Shown one piece after another: positions 51,378 to 60,301 of a DNA stretch of 64,000 nt. The notes below the pieces were generated by a model. That model searched no databases. It had not been told where the DNA came from and saw nothing but the letters and a program-made list of their open reading frames with translations. Position 1 is the first letter of the stretch. Every line of letters begins with the position of its first letter. The DNA comes from Aquiluna borgnonia (GTDB lineage Bacteria > Actinomycetota > Actinomycetes > Actinomycetales > Microbacteriaceae), in contig NZ_CP054056.1 of assembly GCF_013283855.1 (NCBI RefSeq), forward strand, positions 1,054,001 through 1,118,000, given 5' to 3'. The position numbers and the translations under genes were made by a program.

Positions 51378-51778
51378 CGATCTTTGACGCCTCTGCGCTC
51401 ATTGCTCTCTTTTCCGAAAGTGACACTCACCACGCCTGGGCCCTTGAGGCCTTCAGGCAGACGGTGGAATACGACTACCAAATATCTGCCTTGACCCTGG
51501 CTGAAGTCTTAGTTCACCCAACCAAACTCGGAGTTGAAAAAAGGGTCATGGATAACATCCAAAGTCTTGGGATGGCAGTCATGCCTCTGCCTTCAGAATC
51601 GGCCGCTCCGTTGGCGAAGCTCAGAGTGCAATCGGGCCTAAAGATGCCTGATGTTGTGGTTTTGAACCAGGCCCTTGCGGTCGGAGCTTCGATCGTCACG
51701 GCGGACCAAACTCTCGCGAGCTGCTCGAAAAGCATGGCAATTGAAGTCTTCGCTCCTATGCCAAACACAAAAGATTGA
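51365..51778 (+). CDS. PIN-domain toxin (VapC-like ribonuclease)
   Basis: 137 residues with the acidic PIN site: Asp8 (IFDASALIALF), Glu47 (LTLAEVLV), Asp96 (KMPDVVVL) and Asp114 (VTADQTL). Such toxins cleave tRNA or rRNA when freed from antitoxin. Marks the right end of the accessory region and could stabilise it. Confidence 0.9.
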   Translation: MAGIAIFDASALIALFSESDTHHAWALEAFRQTVEYDYQISALTLAEVLVHPTKLGVEKRVMDNIQSLGMAVMPLPSESAAPLAKLRVQSGLKMPDVVVLNQALAVGASIVTADQTLASCSKSMAIEVFAPMPNTKD

Positions 51779-51806
51779 TCAACATAGGTCGGGGAAAGAG
51801 ACCTAT

Positions 51807-52880
51807 CTAGAGCCCCAGCTCTCCAGCCAGAGCAGCCAACAGGCCCCGAACATCGTCCTCTGTGGTGTCCCAGGAGCACATCCAGCGAACCTGTCCGGTC
51901 TGCTGATTCCAAACGTAAAAGCGATATTTCTGCTGGAGCGCCAGGGTGATCTCCTCCGGCAGGGTCGGGAAAACCGCATTTGCCTCCGCAGGGTTATCAA
52001 CGCTGACCAAATTGCTCTTTTGTGCTAGATCCACTACCCCCTGGTAAAGCAGCTGTGCCATGCGGTTGGCATGCTGACCATTGCTGATGGCTAGCCCTGC
52101 ACCATTTTCAAAAAGCGCCACCAGCTGTGCAGACATAAAGCGCATCTTCGAGGCAAGCTGCATTGAGGTTTTGCGAAGGTAGGGCATGGCATCGGCGAGC
52201 GCCGAGCCAATTTCTGAGGAAGAGTCGGTAACGATGACCGCCTCCGCGGCCATAGCGCCGATCTTGGTTCCGCCTAGGGAGACTAAATCAACCCCGGCAT
52301 CGGTGGTGAAGGTCCGGAAGGACTCCCCCAACGCCGCCGCGGCATTTGAGATGCGGGCTCCGTCTAGGTGAAGTAGCAACCCGTTCTCGTGGGCGAAGTC
52401 AGCCAGCTGGCGAATTTCCTCAACCTGATAGAGGGTTCCCATCTCGGTGGTCTGGGTGATGCTGATTACGCCGGGTTGAGCGCGGTGGACCACACCCATG
52501 TCAAATATTTGGCTTTTGGCCTGCTCCACGGTCAGCTTTCCGTCGTCAGATGGCACGGTCCAAAGTTTCAAGCCGGCCATCTTCTCTGGAGCACCCCCCT
52601 CATCAACGTGAATGTGAGCACTTGAAGCGCAAATCACACTCTCCCAACGGTTGGTGGCAGCCTGCAGGGCCACAACATTCGCACCGGTGCCGTTGAAGAT
52701 TGGGAACCCGACGGAGTTTTCTCCGAAAAGCTCCTTCACCACCTCATCAAAGCGAGCGGAAACCGAATCCTCGCCGTAGGCAACCTCGTGACCGTGGTTT
52801 ACCTTGACTATTGCGTCCATGACTCTGGGGTGAACGCCGGCGTAGTTATCGCTGGCAAAGCCTCTTGGGTTGCTGTCCAA
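51807..52880 (-). CDS. Low-specificity L-threonine aldolase
   Basis: 357-residue fold-type I PLP enzyme. Schiff-base Lys206 in SLGGTKIGAM and Asp173 in LLLHLDGARI hold the cofactor; NGTGANVVALQAAT binds phosphate. Splits threonine/allo-threonine to glycine and acetaldehyde. Directly followed upstream by an Lrp-type regulator. A diverged fragment of its 3' end lies at 49779. Confidence 0.92.
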   Translation of the reverse strand: MDSNPRGFASDNYAGVHPRVMDAIVKVNHGHEVAYGEDSVSARFDEVVKELFGENSVGFPIFNGTGANVVALQAATNRWESVICASSAHIHVDEGGAPEKMAGLKLWTVPSDDGKLTVEQAKSQIFDMGVVHRAQPGVISITQTTEMGTLYQVEEIRQLADFAHENGLLLHLDGARISNAAAALGESFRTFTTDAGVDLVSLGGTKIGAMAAEAVIVTDSSSEIGSALADAMPYLRKTSMQLASKMRFMSAQLVALFENGAGLAISNGQHANRMAQLLYQGVVDLAQKSNLVSVDNPAEANAVFPTLPEEITLALQQKYRFYVWNQQTGQVRWMCSWDTTEDDVRGLLAALAGELGL

Positions 52881-53333
52881 TTAGTTCTCCTTGGGGATTT
52901 GAGCCTGGCGGCTTTCGAAGGCGGTCGAGAGAATCACACTCGTTCTTGTGGAGACATTCGCCTCGAAGCGAATTCTGGCTAGCAGGTTTTCAAGATCTGC
53001 GGGCTCAGAGACGGCCACCTTGATTATGTAGGACTCGGTCCCCGCTACCGACCAGCAGCTCTCTATCTCACCGATTGGACGAATCCGCTCAACCACATCA
53101 TCTGGCCGAGCTGGGTCAATCGGAGTAAGCGAAACCAGAGCGTGCAGCGACAGCCCTACCGAGCGCTGATCAATTTGAGCCCGGTACCCGGTTATGACGC
53201 CTTTGGCCTCTAAGCGCTTGATGCGCTGATGCACAGTTGAGGCGGGAGTTTCTAGGGCAGCTGCAAGCTCACTGATAGGTGCGCTGGAGTCCTCTGAGAG
53301 AAGTTCAACTAGGCGCTGATCAAGAGATTCCAT
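52881..53333 (-). CDS. Lrp/AsnC-family regulator
   Basis: 150 residues: N-terminal HTH (LAAALETPASTVHQRIKRLE) and C-terminal RAM ligand domain. The stop abuts the aldolase TTG start, so it probably regulates that gene in response to an amino acid. ATG 53333 has GATACT 7 bases ahead and no Shine-Dalgarno, again a leaderless pattern; TTG 53339 is the alternative. Confidence 0.88.
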   Translation of the reverse strand: MESLDQRLVELLSEDSSAPISELAAALETPASTVHQRIKRLEAKGVITGYRAQIDQRSVGLSLHALVSLTPIDPARPDDVVERIRPIGEIESCWSVAGTESYIIKVAVSEPADLENLLARIRFEANVSTRTSVILSTAFESRQAQIPKEN

Positions 53334-53353
53334 GGCCAAAAGTATCCCACCCG

Positions 53354-55459
53354 CTAGGCGGTGATTCCCCTGGTGGATGCAATCACATCGGAGAGTTTTC
53401 GATTTAGGGTCTCATAAAACACGTTTAGCGGAAATTCATCATCCAGCACGAGATTCACCAGTGACTTCAGCTCGGCATCGGCCGGAAGAGCGTCAAACCC
53501 CTTAGCCCAGTTCGAACCTGGATGCGGTGGGACCAGCCCGGAGACAAACTCATAGGCTGCGATCCACTGGTTCATACGCGAGCGATTGATTCCCTCGTGG
53601 TACAGGTTCTCAACCTGCTCGCAAAGGTTGACGATTTCTTGAGTTACCCTGTCCCAATCAAAAGTCAGTCGGTTGTCAGTCCAGTGCAAAGCTCCGGTTT
53701 TGTGCAGGTGAGCGAAGATAATTTGACCACCGAGTCCGTCGTAATTTCTAACCCGATCCCCGGTGATCGGAAAGCGGAAGAGGCGATCGAACAAAATGGC
53801 ATACTGCATGTATTTCGCCAGCCGGTCACCCTGCTCCTGCAGCACCAGAGATTCCCGGAAGGTCGATAGGTCGCAGCGAAGTTCCTCAAGGGCATACATC
53901 CAAAATGGCATGCGCTGTTTGATCATGAACGGGTCAAAAGGCAGGTCTCCCCTTGAGTGGGTTCGATCGTGAATCAAATCCCAGAGCACAAAGGTCTCCT
54001 GCGCGAGCAGCTGATCGCTGATCAACCGCTCCGCATCAGCGGGAAGTGGTAGATGCAGCAACTGCTTGGCTGACTGGCAAACTCGGCGGAATCGCGCGGC
54101 TTCCCGGTCGCAGAATATTCCTCCCCAGAAGTACGTCGACACTTCGCGCACCGCAACTGTCTCGGGGAAAAACACCGCCGAATTCGTGTCGTACCCCTTG
54201 GTGAAAGCCACAAATTCAATCGGTATGAAAGCGGGGTTGTTGTACTTGACTTCCTTTTCTGCCAGCCAATCTGGCCAAAAGGTTCGAGTGATTACCGCCT
54301 CGAGATTGCGGTTTGGATTCCCGTTTTGCGTGTACATGGCGAATACCGCAAGGTGCTCAATTTGGTGCTGTCGCCTCAGATCTGGGCGAAAGTGCTCGAG
54401 CGATTGGAAAAAGTCTGGGACCGAATAACCGGAGTCGGCCCAGGCCCGCAAATCACGTTCCAGTGCCACGAAGTAGTCTGACTGGTGCGGGAATCTCGGG
54501 GCCAAAGCCTTGATAGCTGCCATCAACTCTTCCAGCCGCTGGTCTACCTCAGCCTTGGAGATGAGGCTCAAATCGATTGAACCGTCCTTTTGCTGCACTG
54601 GGCGAAATTTCTCCACGGTGATTGCGAGATTTTGCCATGCTGGGTCGCCGCTTGCCCAGTTGGCAGGGCTATCGGCGAGGGCGTTGGCAGCCACTTTTGC
54701 ATTTGACAACCAACCCGCCAGGTTCAGCCAAAGCTGGGCATTGTCGCAATCCTCAATCGAATCATCCCCAAAAAGATCGGAATCAGCCAGCACCACCACC
54801 CGACCAAGTCCGAAGGACACCGCGACACCGAGCGGAGCATTGGCTGGAAGAGCGCTTTCGCTTGAGCGCATGAAAACTTCACCCGCGGCCATTGGTTCGA
54901 GAGCTAAGGTTCCGGCTCGGTAAAGGCAAACCGACTCAACGCGAAAACCAAAATCAGAAATGGTGTTTTTAGAGAATTGACCCAGCACCCAGGTCGGAAC
55001 CTCGGAGTAGCAGTTTTCGGGATCCTGGACGGTAGCGTTTTGGATACTGATGCCAAATCTCATCGCAAGCTCAGCAAGATTGTTGCCGTACTTGGGCTGT
55101 TCGGTCTCGGCCAGAATTAGAAGTGAACCGCCAGAGCGAACAAAATCCTCAATGGCCGAAAGTTCCGCCTGGCTGAGCTTCTCTGAACCAGCGCCGATGG
55201 TCCTTTCCCACTCCGCTGAGGAGCAGTGGGGAATTACCAAGACATCGGTATGGCTCAAGACTTGCGGGCTGAACTCACCCGATTCAAAAAGTGAAACATC
55301 AAACTCTGCCGACTGAGCCAATTGCGCCATTTTGGCGTAGCTGGCGTCAGATGGATTCGCCGGGTTCATGGCCTTGGCTAGTTCGGGATTGACGGCCCAA
55401 GCCTGGTTGTGAGCCTGATCGATGAGAATTCTTGATGAGTTCTGCACTGTGTCGTCCAA
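53354..55459 (-). CDS. Large DUF6421-like protein with ThuA/GATase-like N-terminal domain
   Basis: 701 residues. Residues 1-240 resemble a Rossmann-like ThuA/DUF4350 domain (ILIDQAHNQAW; LVIPHCSSAEW; SGGSLLILAETEQP). Residues 390-690 match DUF6421, with LWDLIHDRTHSRGDLPFDPF and MYALEELRCDLSTF, whose His/Asp/Glu set looks like a metal site. No signal peptide or membrane segment. Function unknown. Start TTG 55459 is weakly supported; inverted repeats lie immediately upstream. Confidence 0.7.
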   Translation of the reverse strand: MDDTVQNSSRILIDQAHNQAWAVNPELAKAMNPANPSDASYAKMAQLAQSAEFDVSLFESGEFSPQVLSHTDVLVIPHCSSAEWERTIGAGSEKLSQAELSAIEDFVRSGGSLLILAETEQPKYGNNLAELAMRFGISIQNATVQDPENCYSEVPTWVLGQFSKNTISDFGFRVESVCLYRAGTLALEPMAAGEVFMRSSESALPANAPLGVAVSFGLGRVVVLADSDLFGDDSIEDCDNAQLWLNLAGWLSNAKVAANALADSPANWASGDPAWQNLAITVEKFRPVQQKDGSIDLSLISKAEVDQRLEELMAAIKALAPRFPHQSDYFVALERDLRAWADSGYSVPDFFQSLEHFRPDLRRQHQIEHLAVFAMYTQNGNPNRNLEAVITRTFWPDWLAEKEVKYNNPAFIPIEFVAFTKGYDTNSAVFFPETVAVREVSTYFWGGIFCDREAARFRRVCQSAKQLLHLPLPADAERLISDQLLAQETFVLWDLIHDRTHSRGDLPFDPFMIKQRMPFWMYALEELRCDLSTFRESLVLQEQGDRLAKYMQYAILFDRLFRFPITGDRVRNYDGLGGQIIFAHLHKTGALHWTDNRLTFDWDRVTQEIVNLCEQVENLYHEGINRSRMNQWIAAYEFVSGLVPPHPGSNWAKGFDALPADAELKSLVNLVLDDEFPLNVFYETLNRKLSDVIASTRGITA

Positions 55460-55461
55460 TC

Positions 55462-55528
55462 CAAAATAAATTTCTTTATTTTGATTAGATTACGAGTTAT
55501 TTATGAGTAATTGCGTGTTAGCTCATAA
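55462..55528. promoter_or_regulatory. AT-rich inverted repeats upstream of the DUF6421-like gene
   Basis: CAAAATAAA-TTTC-TTTATTTTG at 55462-55483 has perfect 9-bp arms; TTATGAG (55501-55507) pairs with CTCATAA (55522-55528). They lie between the MMPL stop and the DUF6421-like start and could be operators or a weak terminator. Confidence 0.45.
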
Positions 55529-55539
55529 TTTTTCATAAC

Positions 55540-58188
55540 TTACGACTTTGGTAGCTCGGCCTTGCGCTCCAGCGAGCTCCCCTCAACATCGACGTTCGGC
55601 AGGATTTTGTCCAGCCACTTTGGAATCCACCAGGCCTTGTCACCAACCAGAGACATAATTGCCGGCACCAGAATCAACCGAACCAGGAAGGCGTCAACCA
55701 AAACGCCGAAGGCCAAGCCAAAACCAATTGGGCGGACCAGCGTCAGGTGGTTGAAGGCAAAGCCCCCAAAGACCGTGATCATGATCAGTGCCGCCGCAAT
55801 TACGACCGATCTGGAGAGGTGAACGCCGAAGTTGATTGCATCAATCGGTGATTTTCCGTGAACATAGGCTTCGCGGATTCCAGAAGCCAAAAACAGCTGA
55901 TAGTCCATCGCAAGACCAAACAGGATTCCGATCAGAATCGTAGGCAAGAAGTTCAGGATTGGTCCGGGGCTGTGAACACCGAAGAGTGCTCCTAACCAAC
56001 CCCACTGATAAACCGCAACCACGGCACCGAAGGTTGCAAAGACAGTCAGCAGGAATCCTGCAGTTGCCAAAAGCGGAACCAGAATTGAGCGGAACACCAG
56101 AATCAAAAGCAGCAGTGACAGCAGCAGCACGGTACCCAAGTAGAGCGGCAGCGCTTCCGAGAGTTTGTCCGAGATGTCGATGTTGGTGGCGGTAATGCCG
56201 GTAACACCCAGCTCGCCATCAAACTCGGAACGAATCTCCTCCGAGAGGCCTCGAACATCGAAGATCAATTCCTCAGTCTCAAGGGTTGCCGGACCAGTAA
56301 CCGGAACAATCTGGAATAGGAATGTCTTGCTGTCATCCGATACGGCAGCCGGAAGAACTGCAGAGACATTTTCCAGAGCAAAGAACCTTTCGGCCAAATC
56401 TGCCTGCAGCTGGGCCTGATCGTCTTCAGAAACCGCCGAAGGCAAAGTAACAACGGCAGAAACCTGGCCATTGGCGCCAGCACCGAAGTTTTCGCTGACT
56501 AGCGTGTAGGCGCGGTAGGTGGTGGAGTCGGTAGGTTCAGAACCACCGTCGGGCAACCCCAAGCGCATCTCACCGGCTGGAATTGCCAGCACTGCCAATA
56601 GCGCACCGACACCCAACACAGCCAAGACCGGGTGCTTGGTTGCTAGCACTGGGCGGAGGGCATTCTTCGGTTCCGAAGCAGCCTCACGCTCAGCCTGTGA
56701 GGCCAATGACTTCCGCTCCTTGGAGCTCAGCACCCGAAGCCCAACAACTGACAACAGCGCCGGGGTGAAAGTCAGGGCAATCAAAACAGCCAGGGCGATG
56801 GCCAGAGCACCCATGGTTCCCATGAGACCCAAGAAACCGATACCGGTCAGGTTCAGAGCCGCCAGGGCAATGATTACGGTGAGACCCGCGAAGGTCACAG
56901 CATTGCCGGAGGTGCCGGTGGCAAGACCAATTGACTCACGGATCTCCATACCGGTTCTAAGTTGCTTGCGGTGCCGGTTGATCAAGAACAGGCTGTAGTC
57001 GATTCCAACCGCAAGCCCCAGCATCACACCCAGAATTGGAGTGGTAGAGGTCATTTCAATTGTCCCGGAGAGCGCCATCGTGATGGAGGCAGAGATGCCC
57101 ACTCCGAGAATCGCTGAAAGCACTGGGAGTCCAGCCGCAATCAGCGTCCCGAGCATCACGAACAGCACAATTGCAGCGGTCACCAAACCGATGATTTCGC
57201 CCGGACCCAATAGTTCTGAGAACGAAGTGGTCAGCGACTGGGAAAACTCAACAGCTATCTCGTCGCTTCGCAATTCGCTCAAAAGCTCGACAACGCCATC
57301 GGTGGTGACATCTGAAACGTCATTCACCGGGACCGAGAACTGCACGGTCGCAACTGCGGTTATGCCGTTTGCTGAGACCGTTCCAAAGTTTTCGGTGACC
57401 ACCATTAGTCGCTGCCCAACCTCCAACTGCTTTTCACCATCCGCGACTTCAACCCGCGCCTGTTCCAGCTCAGACTGGGCAGTCTCGAGTTCAATTCGAC
57501 CCTCGGCAATTTGCTGCCTGCCAGCCTCAATTGCCTGTTCGCCTGCTTCAATCTGAGCCAGTCCTCCCAGCACCTGCTGCTGGTTGGCCTCAAGCGGAGC
57601 AATCATTGTGACTGGAGCCCCACCAGCCTCAAGCTGCAGCAAGCCAGCTTCGATGGACTCCAGGTTTTGCTCCAGGGCGTTTCGCTGGTCGGCGAGCTGA
57701 TCGGCCTGCTCCTCTAACTCGGCCAACGAGTCCTCTAGCTTCGCTAAACCATCGTCAATCTGCTTTTGGCCATCTGCCAAATCAAGTTTTGCCTGGGCCA
57801 ACTCGGCCTCAGCATCGGCCAGCTCCTGGCGCTGGTCAGAAATTTCTCTGGCAACCTCAAATGGGTTCAGCACTTCAGCCACACCTTCGACGGCTGCCGC
57901 CTCCTCAAGAGCTTCCGTTATCATCTGCTTCTCGGGTTCGGTGAATTCGCCGCTCGCCTTGTGGAAGACCACCTGACCCTGACCTCTAGCGGCCTCTGGG
58001 AAGCTGTCCTGCAATCTGTCGATCACATCCTGAGCTGGTATGCCGTCAATTGACATGGACGAGGAGAGCTTGCCGGCGAAGCTGACCATGAGACCAACCG
58101 TGATTGCCAGCAGAATCAGCCAAGCAGAAATTACCGTCCACGCTTTGCGAGCTGAAAAAAGACCGAGTTTGTAGAGAAGATTTGCCAA
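55540..58188 (-). CDS. MMPL-family RND transporter with large coiled-coil insert
   Basis: 882 residues. Two MMPL repeats of about six helices; the second-half membrane motif reads IGILFGLAMDYQLFLASGIR and the first-half GLAVGIDYSLFLINRHRKQL. Between TM1 and TM2, residues 110-265 form heptad-rich coiled coil (AELAQAKLDLADGQKQIDDG type) like Pip/YhgE phage-receptor-type transporters. Likely exports a lipid or antibiotic. TTG start 58188 with GGA 6 bases upstream. Confidence 0.88.
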   Translation of the reverse strand: MANLLYKLGLFSARKAWTVISAWLILLAITVGLMVSFAGKLSSSMSIDGIPAQDVIDRLQDSFPEAARGQGQVVFHKASGEFTEPEKQMITEALEEAAAVEGVAEVLNPFEVAREISDQRQELADAEAELAQAKLDLADGQKQIDDGLAKLEDSLAELEEQADQLADQRNALEQNLESIEAGLLQLEAGGAPVTMIAPLEANQQQVLGGLAQIEAGEQAIEAGRQQIAEGRIELETAQSELEQARVEVADGEKQLEVGQRLMVVTENFGTVSANGITAVATVQFSVPVNDVSDVTTDGVVELLSELRSDEIAVEFSQSLTTSFSELLGPGEIIGLVTAAIVLFVMLGTLIAAGLPVLSAILGVGISASITMALSGTIEMTSTTPILGVMLGLAVGIDYSLFLINRHRKQLRTGMEIRESIGLATGTSGNAVTFAGLTVIIALAALNLTGIGFLGLMGTMGALAIALAVLIALTFTPALLSVVGLRVLSSKERKSLASQAEREAASEPKNALRPVLATKHPVLAVLGVGALLAVLAIPAGEMRLGLPDGGSEPTDSTTYRAYTLVSENFGAGANGQVSAVVTLPSAVSEDDQAQLQADLAERFFALENVSAVLPAAVSDDSKTFLFQIVPVTGPATLETEELIFDVRGLSEEIRSEFDGELGVTGITATNIDISDKLSEALPLYLGTVLLLSLLLLILVFRSILVPLLATAGFLLTVFATFGAVVAVYQWGWLGALFGVHSPGPILNFLPTILIGILFGLAMDYQLFLASGIREAYVHGKSPIDAINFGVHLSRSVVIAAALIMITVFGGFAFNHLTLVRPIGFGLAFGVLVDAFLVRLILVPAIMSLVGDKAWWIPKWLDKILPNVDVEGSSLERKAELPKS

Positions 58189-58306
58189 AGTGAATCCAAA
58201 TTCGTCGTGAGCACCTGAACGATGCCTCAGGGTTCAACACCAAAACATCGGACAATTCATCCCGAGCCAAGGAAATTCTCAGTATTGAATGGGTGAAGCC
58301 TAGAAG

Positions 58307-58570
58307 CTAGTCGCCCTTGCGCCGCCTGAACAGTTGCTTCAGCTTTGCAACGAGAATCTCTAGGCCCTGCAGGCCCTGCTTGTTGAGCTGTCTCGCCCAC
58401 TCAATCTCGAGAGCCAGAATTGAAAGCCCAAAGAAAATAAACAGCAGTCCCGGGCCCGGCGTCACCATCATGATCAATCCCATAATTAGCAAAATGAAAC
58501 CGATGACCATGGTTAGGACCCAGCGCAGCGGGTGGGGCAGCTTGGCAAGAATGTTCTTTAACCTGTCCAT
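58307..58570 (-). CDS. PGPGW-type small transmembrane protein
   Basis: 87 residues with two helices and the MMVTPGPGLLFIFFGLSILA motif of the PGPGW family, followed by a basic tail. GAGGAG precedes ATG 58570. Function unknown. The 215-bp gap to the LacI gene shows no gene. Confidence 0.75.
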   Translation of the reverse strand: MDRLKNILAKLPHPLRWVLTMVIGFILLIMGLIMMVTPGPGLLFIFFGLSILALEIEWARQLNKQGLQGLEILVAKLKQLFRRRKGD

Positions 58571-58785
58571 AGCTGCTCCTCACAAGGGTCACTCAAGTAT
58601 GTCACTGGGTTACGAGTTCCCCCTGAAATGCCAATGCTCTCGTTCAAATAACAACAGGGACCCAACCAGTCCCAAATCGAATCCCAGTAAACTGGCGTCT
58701 CTGCAGCGGCATGCTAAATGCATTCTCGTGAAAAGTTTTTCCCAGGTTCGAGTAATCAAGGTTGGCGACTTTTTGAAATGATTTG

Positions 58786-59814
58786 CTAACCTTGCGATGT
58801 TCTTGGAGACCTTGTGCTTGACCTTACGACTAATTTGGCACTCGTTAGATAAATTTTGCGACTCGAAATGTTTCCCGCAATCCGCTCCGCCAGGTCCTTA
58901 ACAGCGGCTTGAGCGAGTTCATCCGCGTCTTGGTGAACCGTCGTGAAATCCAAAAATGGCAAACTGGCGACAGTGTCGTCGTATCCGACTATAGAAACGT
59001 CGTCTGGCACTTTGATGCCGGCCTGTTGTAACTTGTATGCAAGTCCAAGCGCCACTTGGTCATTTGAACAAACGATTGCGGTTGGGAGGCCCCCTTGACC
59101 TATGAACAGTTTGGCTGCCTCAGCTCCAGCCGACTCGATGTAATCGCCAGACATGGTCACAACCCTGGTCATCAATTTCCTGTCACGAATCGCGTCCAGA
59201 TACCCCTGGAGCCGAAACTCATGGTCAAGCATTTCCGAAGTGTCCACGTAGGCAATCGTTTGGTGCCCGATGGAAGCTAGGTACTGAACCGCGTCATAGA
59301 CGCCTCTTTCGCCCTCCGAGGAAACGACGCCACAGTTCACCCCTTCGATTCTTCGACTGAGACTAACGATTGGAAGTGCCTTGGAAATTTGCTTTATGTG
59401 GGCAACGGACAACGTGCTAGAAATCAAGATAGCCCCATCACAACGATGCCCAATTATTTCGTTCAAAGCCTCTTGATCCGAGCGCCGGCTTGAAATAGCG
59501 CTAAGGATTACCTTGAAACCGTGGGCCTCGGCGGCTTTATAGATAGCTGGGAGTAGCTCCTCTGATGAGCTGTGAGATGTGTGATATGCCACGCCAATGT
59601 ACTTGGATCCCTCCCGGCGCAGGGCTTGGGCTGCCAGATTCGGTTGATATCCAATTTCCTCGGCCGCAGAGAAGATTTTTGTCGCCGTCTCCGCACTTAC
59701 GCCAGGAGCATTTCGAAAGGCAAGGCCGACCAACTGCCTAGATACCCCAATGTGCGCGGCAACATCGGCCATCGTTGCATGGCGCTGCTCTCTGTTCATT
59801 CGCTTCTTAGGCAC
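58786..59814 (-). CDS. LacI-family transcriptional regulator
   Basis: 342 residues. HTH TMADVAAHIGVSRQLVGLAF plus hinge helix (NLAAQALRR) and a periplasmic-binding-protein ligand domain (IGVAYHTSHSS; VSIVGYDDTVASLPFLDFTT). Its GTG start follows the flavodoxin stop by 36 bp on the same strand, so it belongs to the P450 redox-partner operon and probably binds the 22-bp palindrome at 61448. A later ATG 59799 is possible. Confidence 0.88.
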   Translation of the reverse strand: MPKKRMNREQRHATMADVAAHIGVSRQLVGLAFRNAPGVSAETATKIFSAAEEIGYQPNLAAQALRREGSKYIGVAYHTSHSSSEELLPAIYKAAEAHGFKVILSAISSRRSDQEALNEIIGHRCDGAILISSTLSVAHIKQISKALPIVSLSRRIEGVNCGVVSSEGERGVYDAVQYLASIGHQTIAYVDTSEMLDHEFRLQGYLDAIRDRKLMTRVVTMSGDYIESAGAEAAKLFIGQGGLPTAIVCSNDQVALGLAYKLQQAGIKVPDDVSIVGYDDTVASLPFLDFTTVHQDADELAQAAVKDLAERIAGNISSRKIYLTSAKLVVRSSTRSPRTSQG

Positions 59815-59828
59815 CTGGATATCCTAGG

Positions 59829-59841
59829 TTGCCTAAGGCAA
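59829..59841. promoter_or_regulatory. Palindrome before the LacI gene
   Basis: TTGCC-TAA-GGCAA, perfect 5-bp arms, in the short gap between flavodoxin and LacI genes. Possible autoregulatory site. Confidence 0.35.
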
Positions 59842-59850
59842 ACTTGACCT

Positions 59851-60297
59851 TTACTGGCCTAGCTCCAGAATTCTTCGGGTCCACTCAACGGCCGCAACAT
59901 TTGGAAGCGTTCCAGTGTGGGCATCGTGACGTCCGTACTCACCAACCCTCACGGCACCAAGGGCGGTGAGTTTCTTGTCGATGTGCTCGCTACCGCGACT
60001 GTAATTTGCGTAACTACTGTCCCCAAGACCAAACATCGCGTACTGAATCCCCTTCATGTCTGGAAGAACTGAATCGAGAGCTTGAAGAAATGGCACTGCT
60101 CCGCTTGGGAGGTCACCCTCCCCGTGGGTCGAGCAGATTATCATGTAAAAATTGTGGGCCGAGAAGTCGTTCACGTCGAAGTCGGTCATGTCGATCACCT
60201 CCACTTCACAATGTGAAATCTCCAATGCCATGTCTTCAGCTGCAAATTCGGCGTTTCCCGATTCCGTTCCAAACAGGATGACAATTTTTTTGTTCAT
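59851..60297 (-). CDS. Flavodoxin-like electron carrier for the P450
   Basis: 148 residues with an FMN phosphate loop (FGTESGNAEF), a ring-binding loop (CSTHGEGDLPSG) and GLGDSSYANY. Resembles cindoxin-type flavodoxins that feed bacterial P450s. ATG 60297, 4 bp after the reductase stop, is used; the frame opens at 60321 inside the reductase gene. Confidence 0.88.
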   Translation of the reverse strand: MNKKIVILFGTESGNAEFAAEDMALEISHCEVEVIDMTDFDVNDFSAHNFYMIICSTHGEGDLPSGAVPFLQALDSVLPDMKGIQYAMFGLGDSSYANYSRGSEHIDKKLTALGAVRVGEYGRHDAHTGTLPNVAAVEWTRRILELGQ

Positions 60298-60301
60298 GGT
60301 T

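Noticed and set aside
37580-51778. An integrase, transposase or IS element
   Set aside because: All frames in this span were considered; none shows the tyrosine recombinase R-H-R-Y pattern, a DDE motif or terminal inverted repeats.
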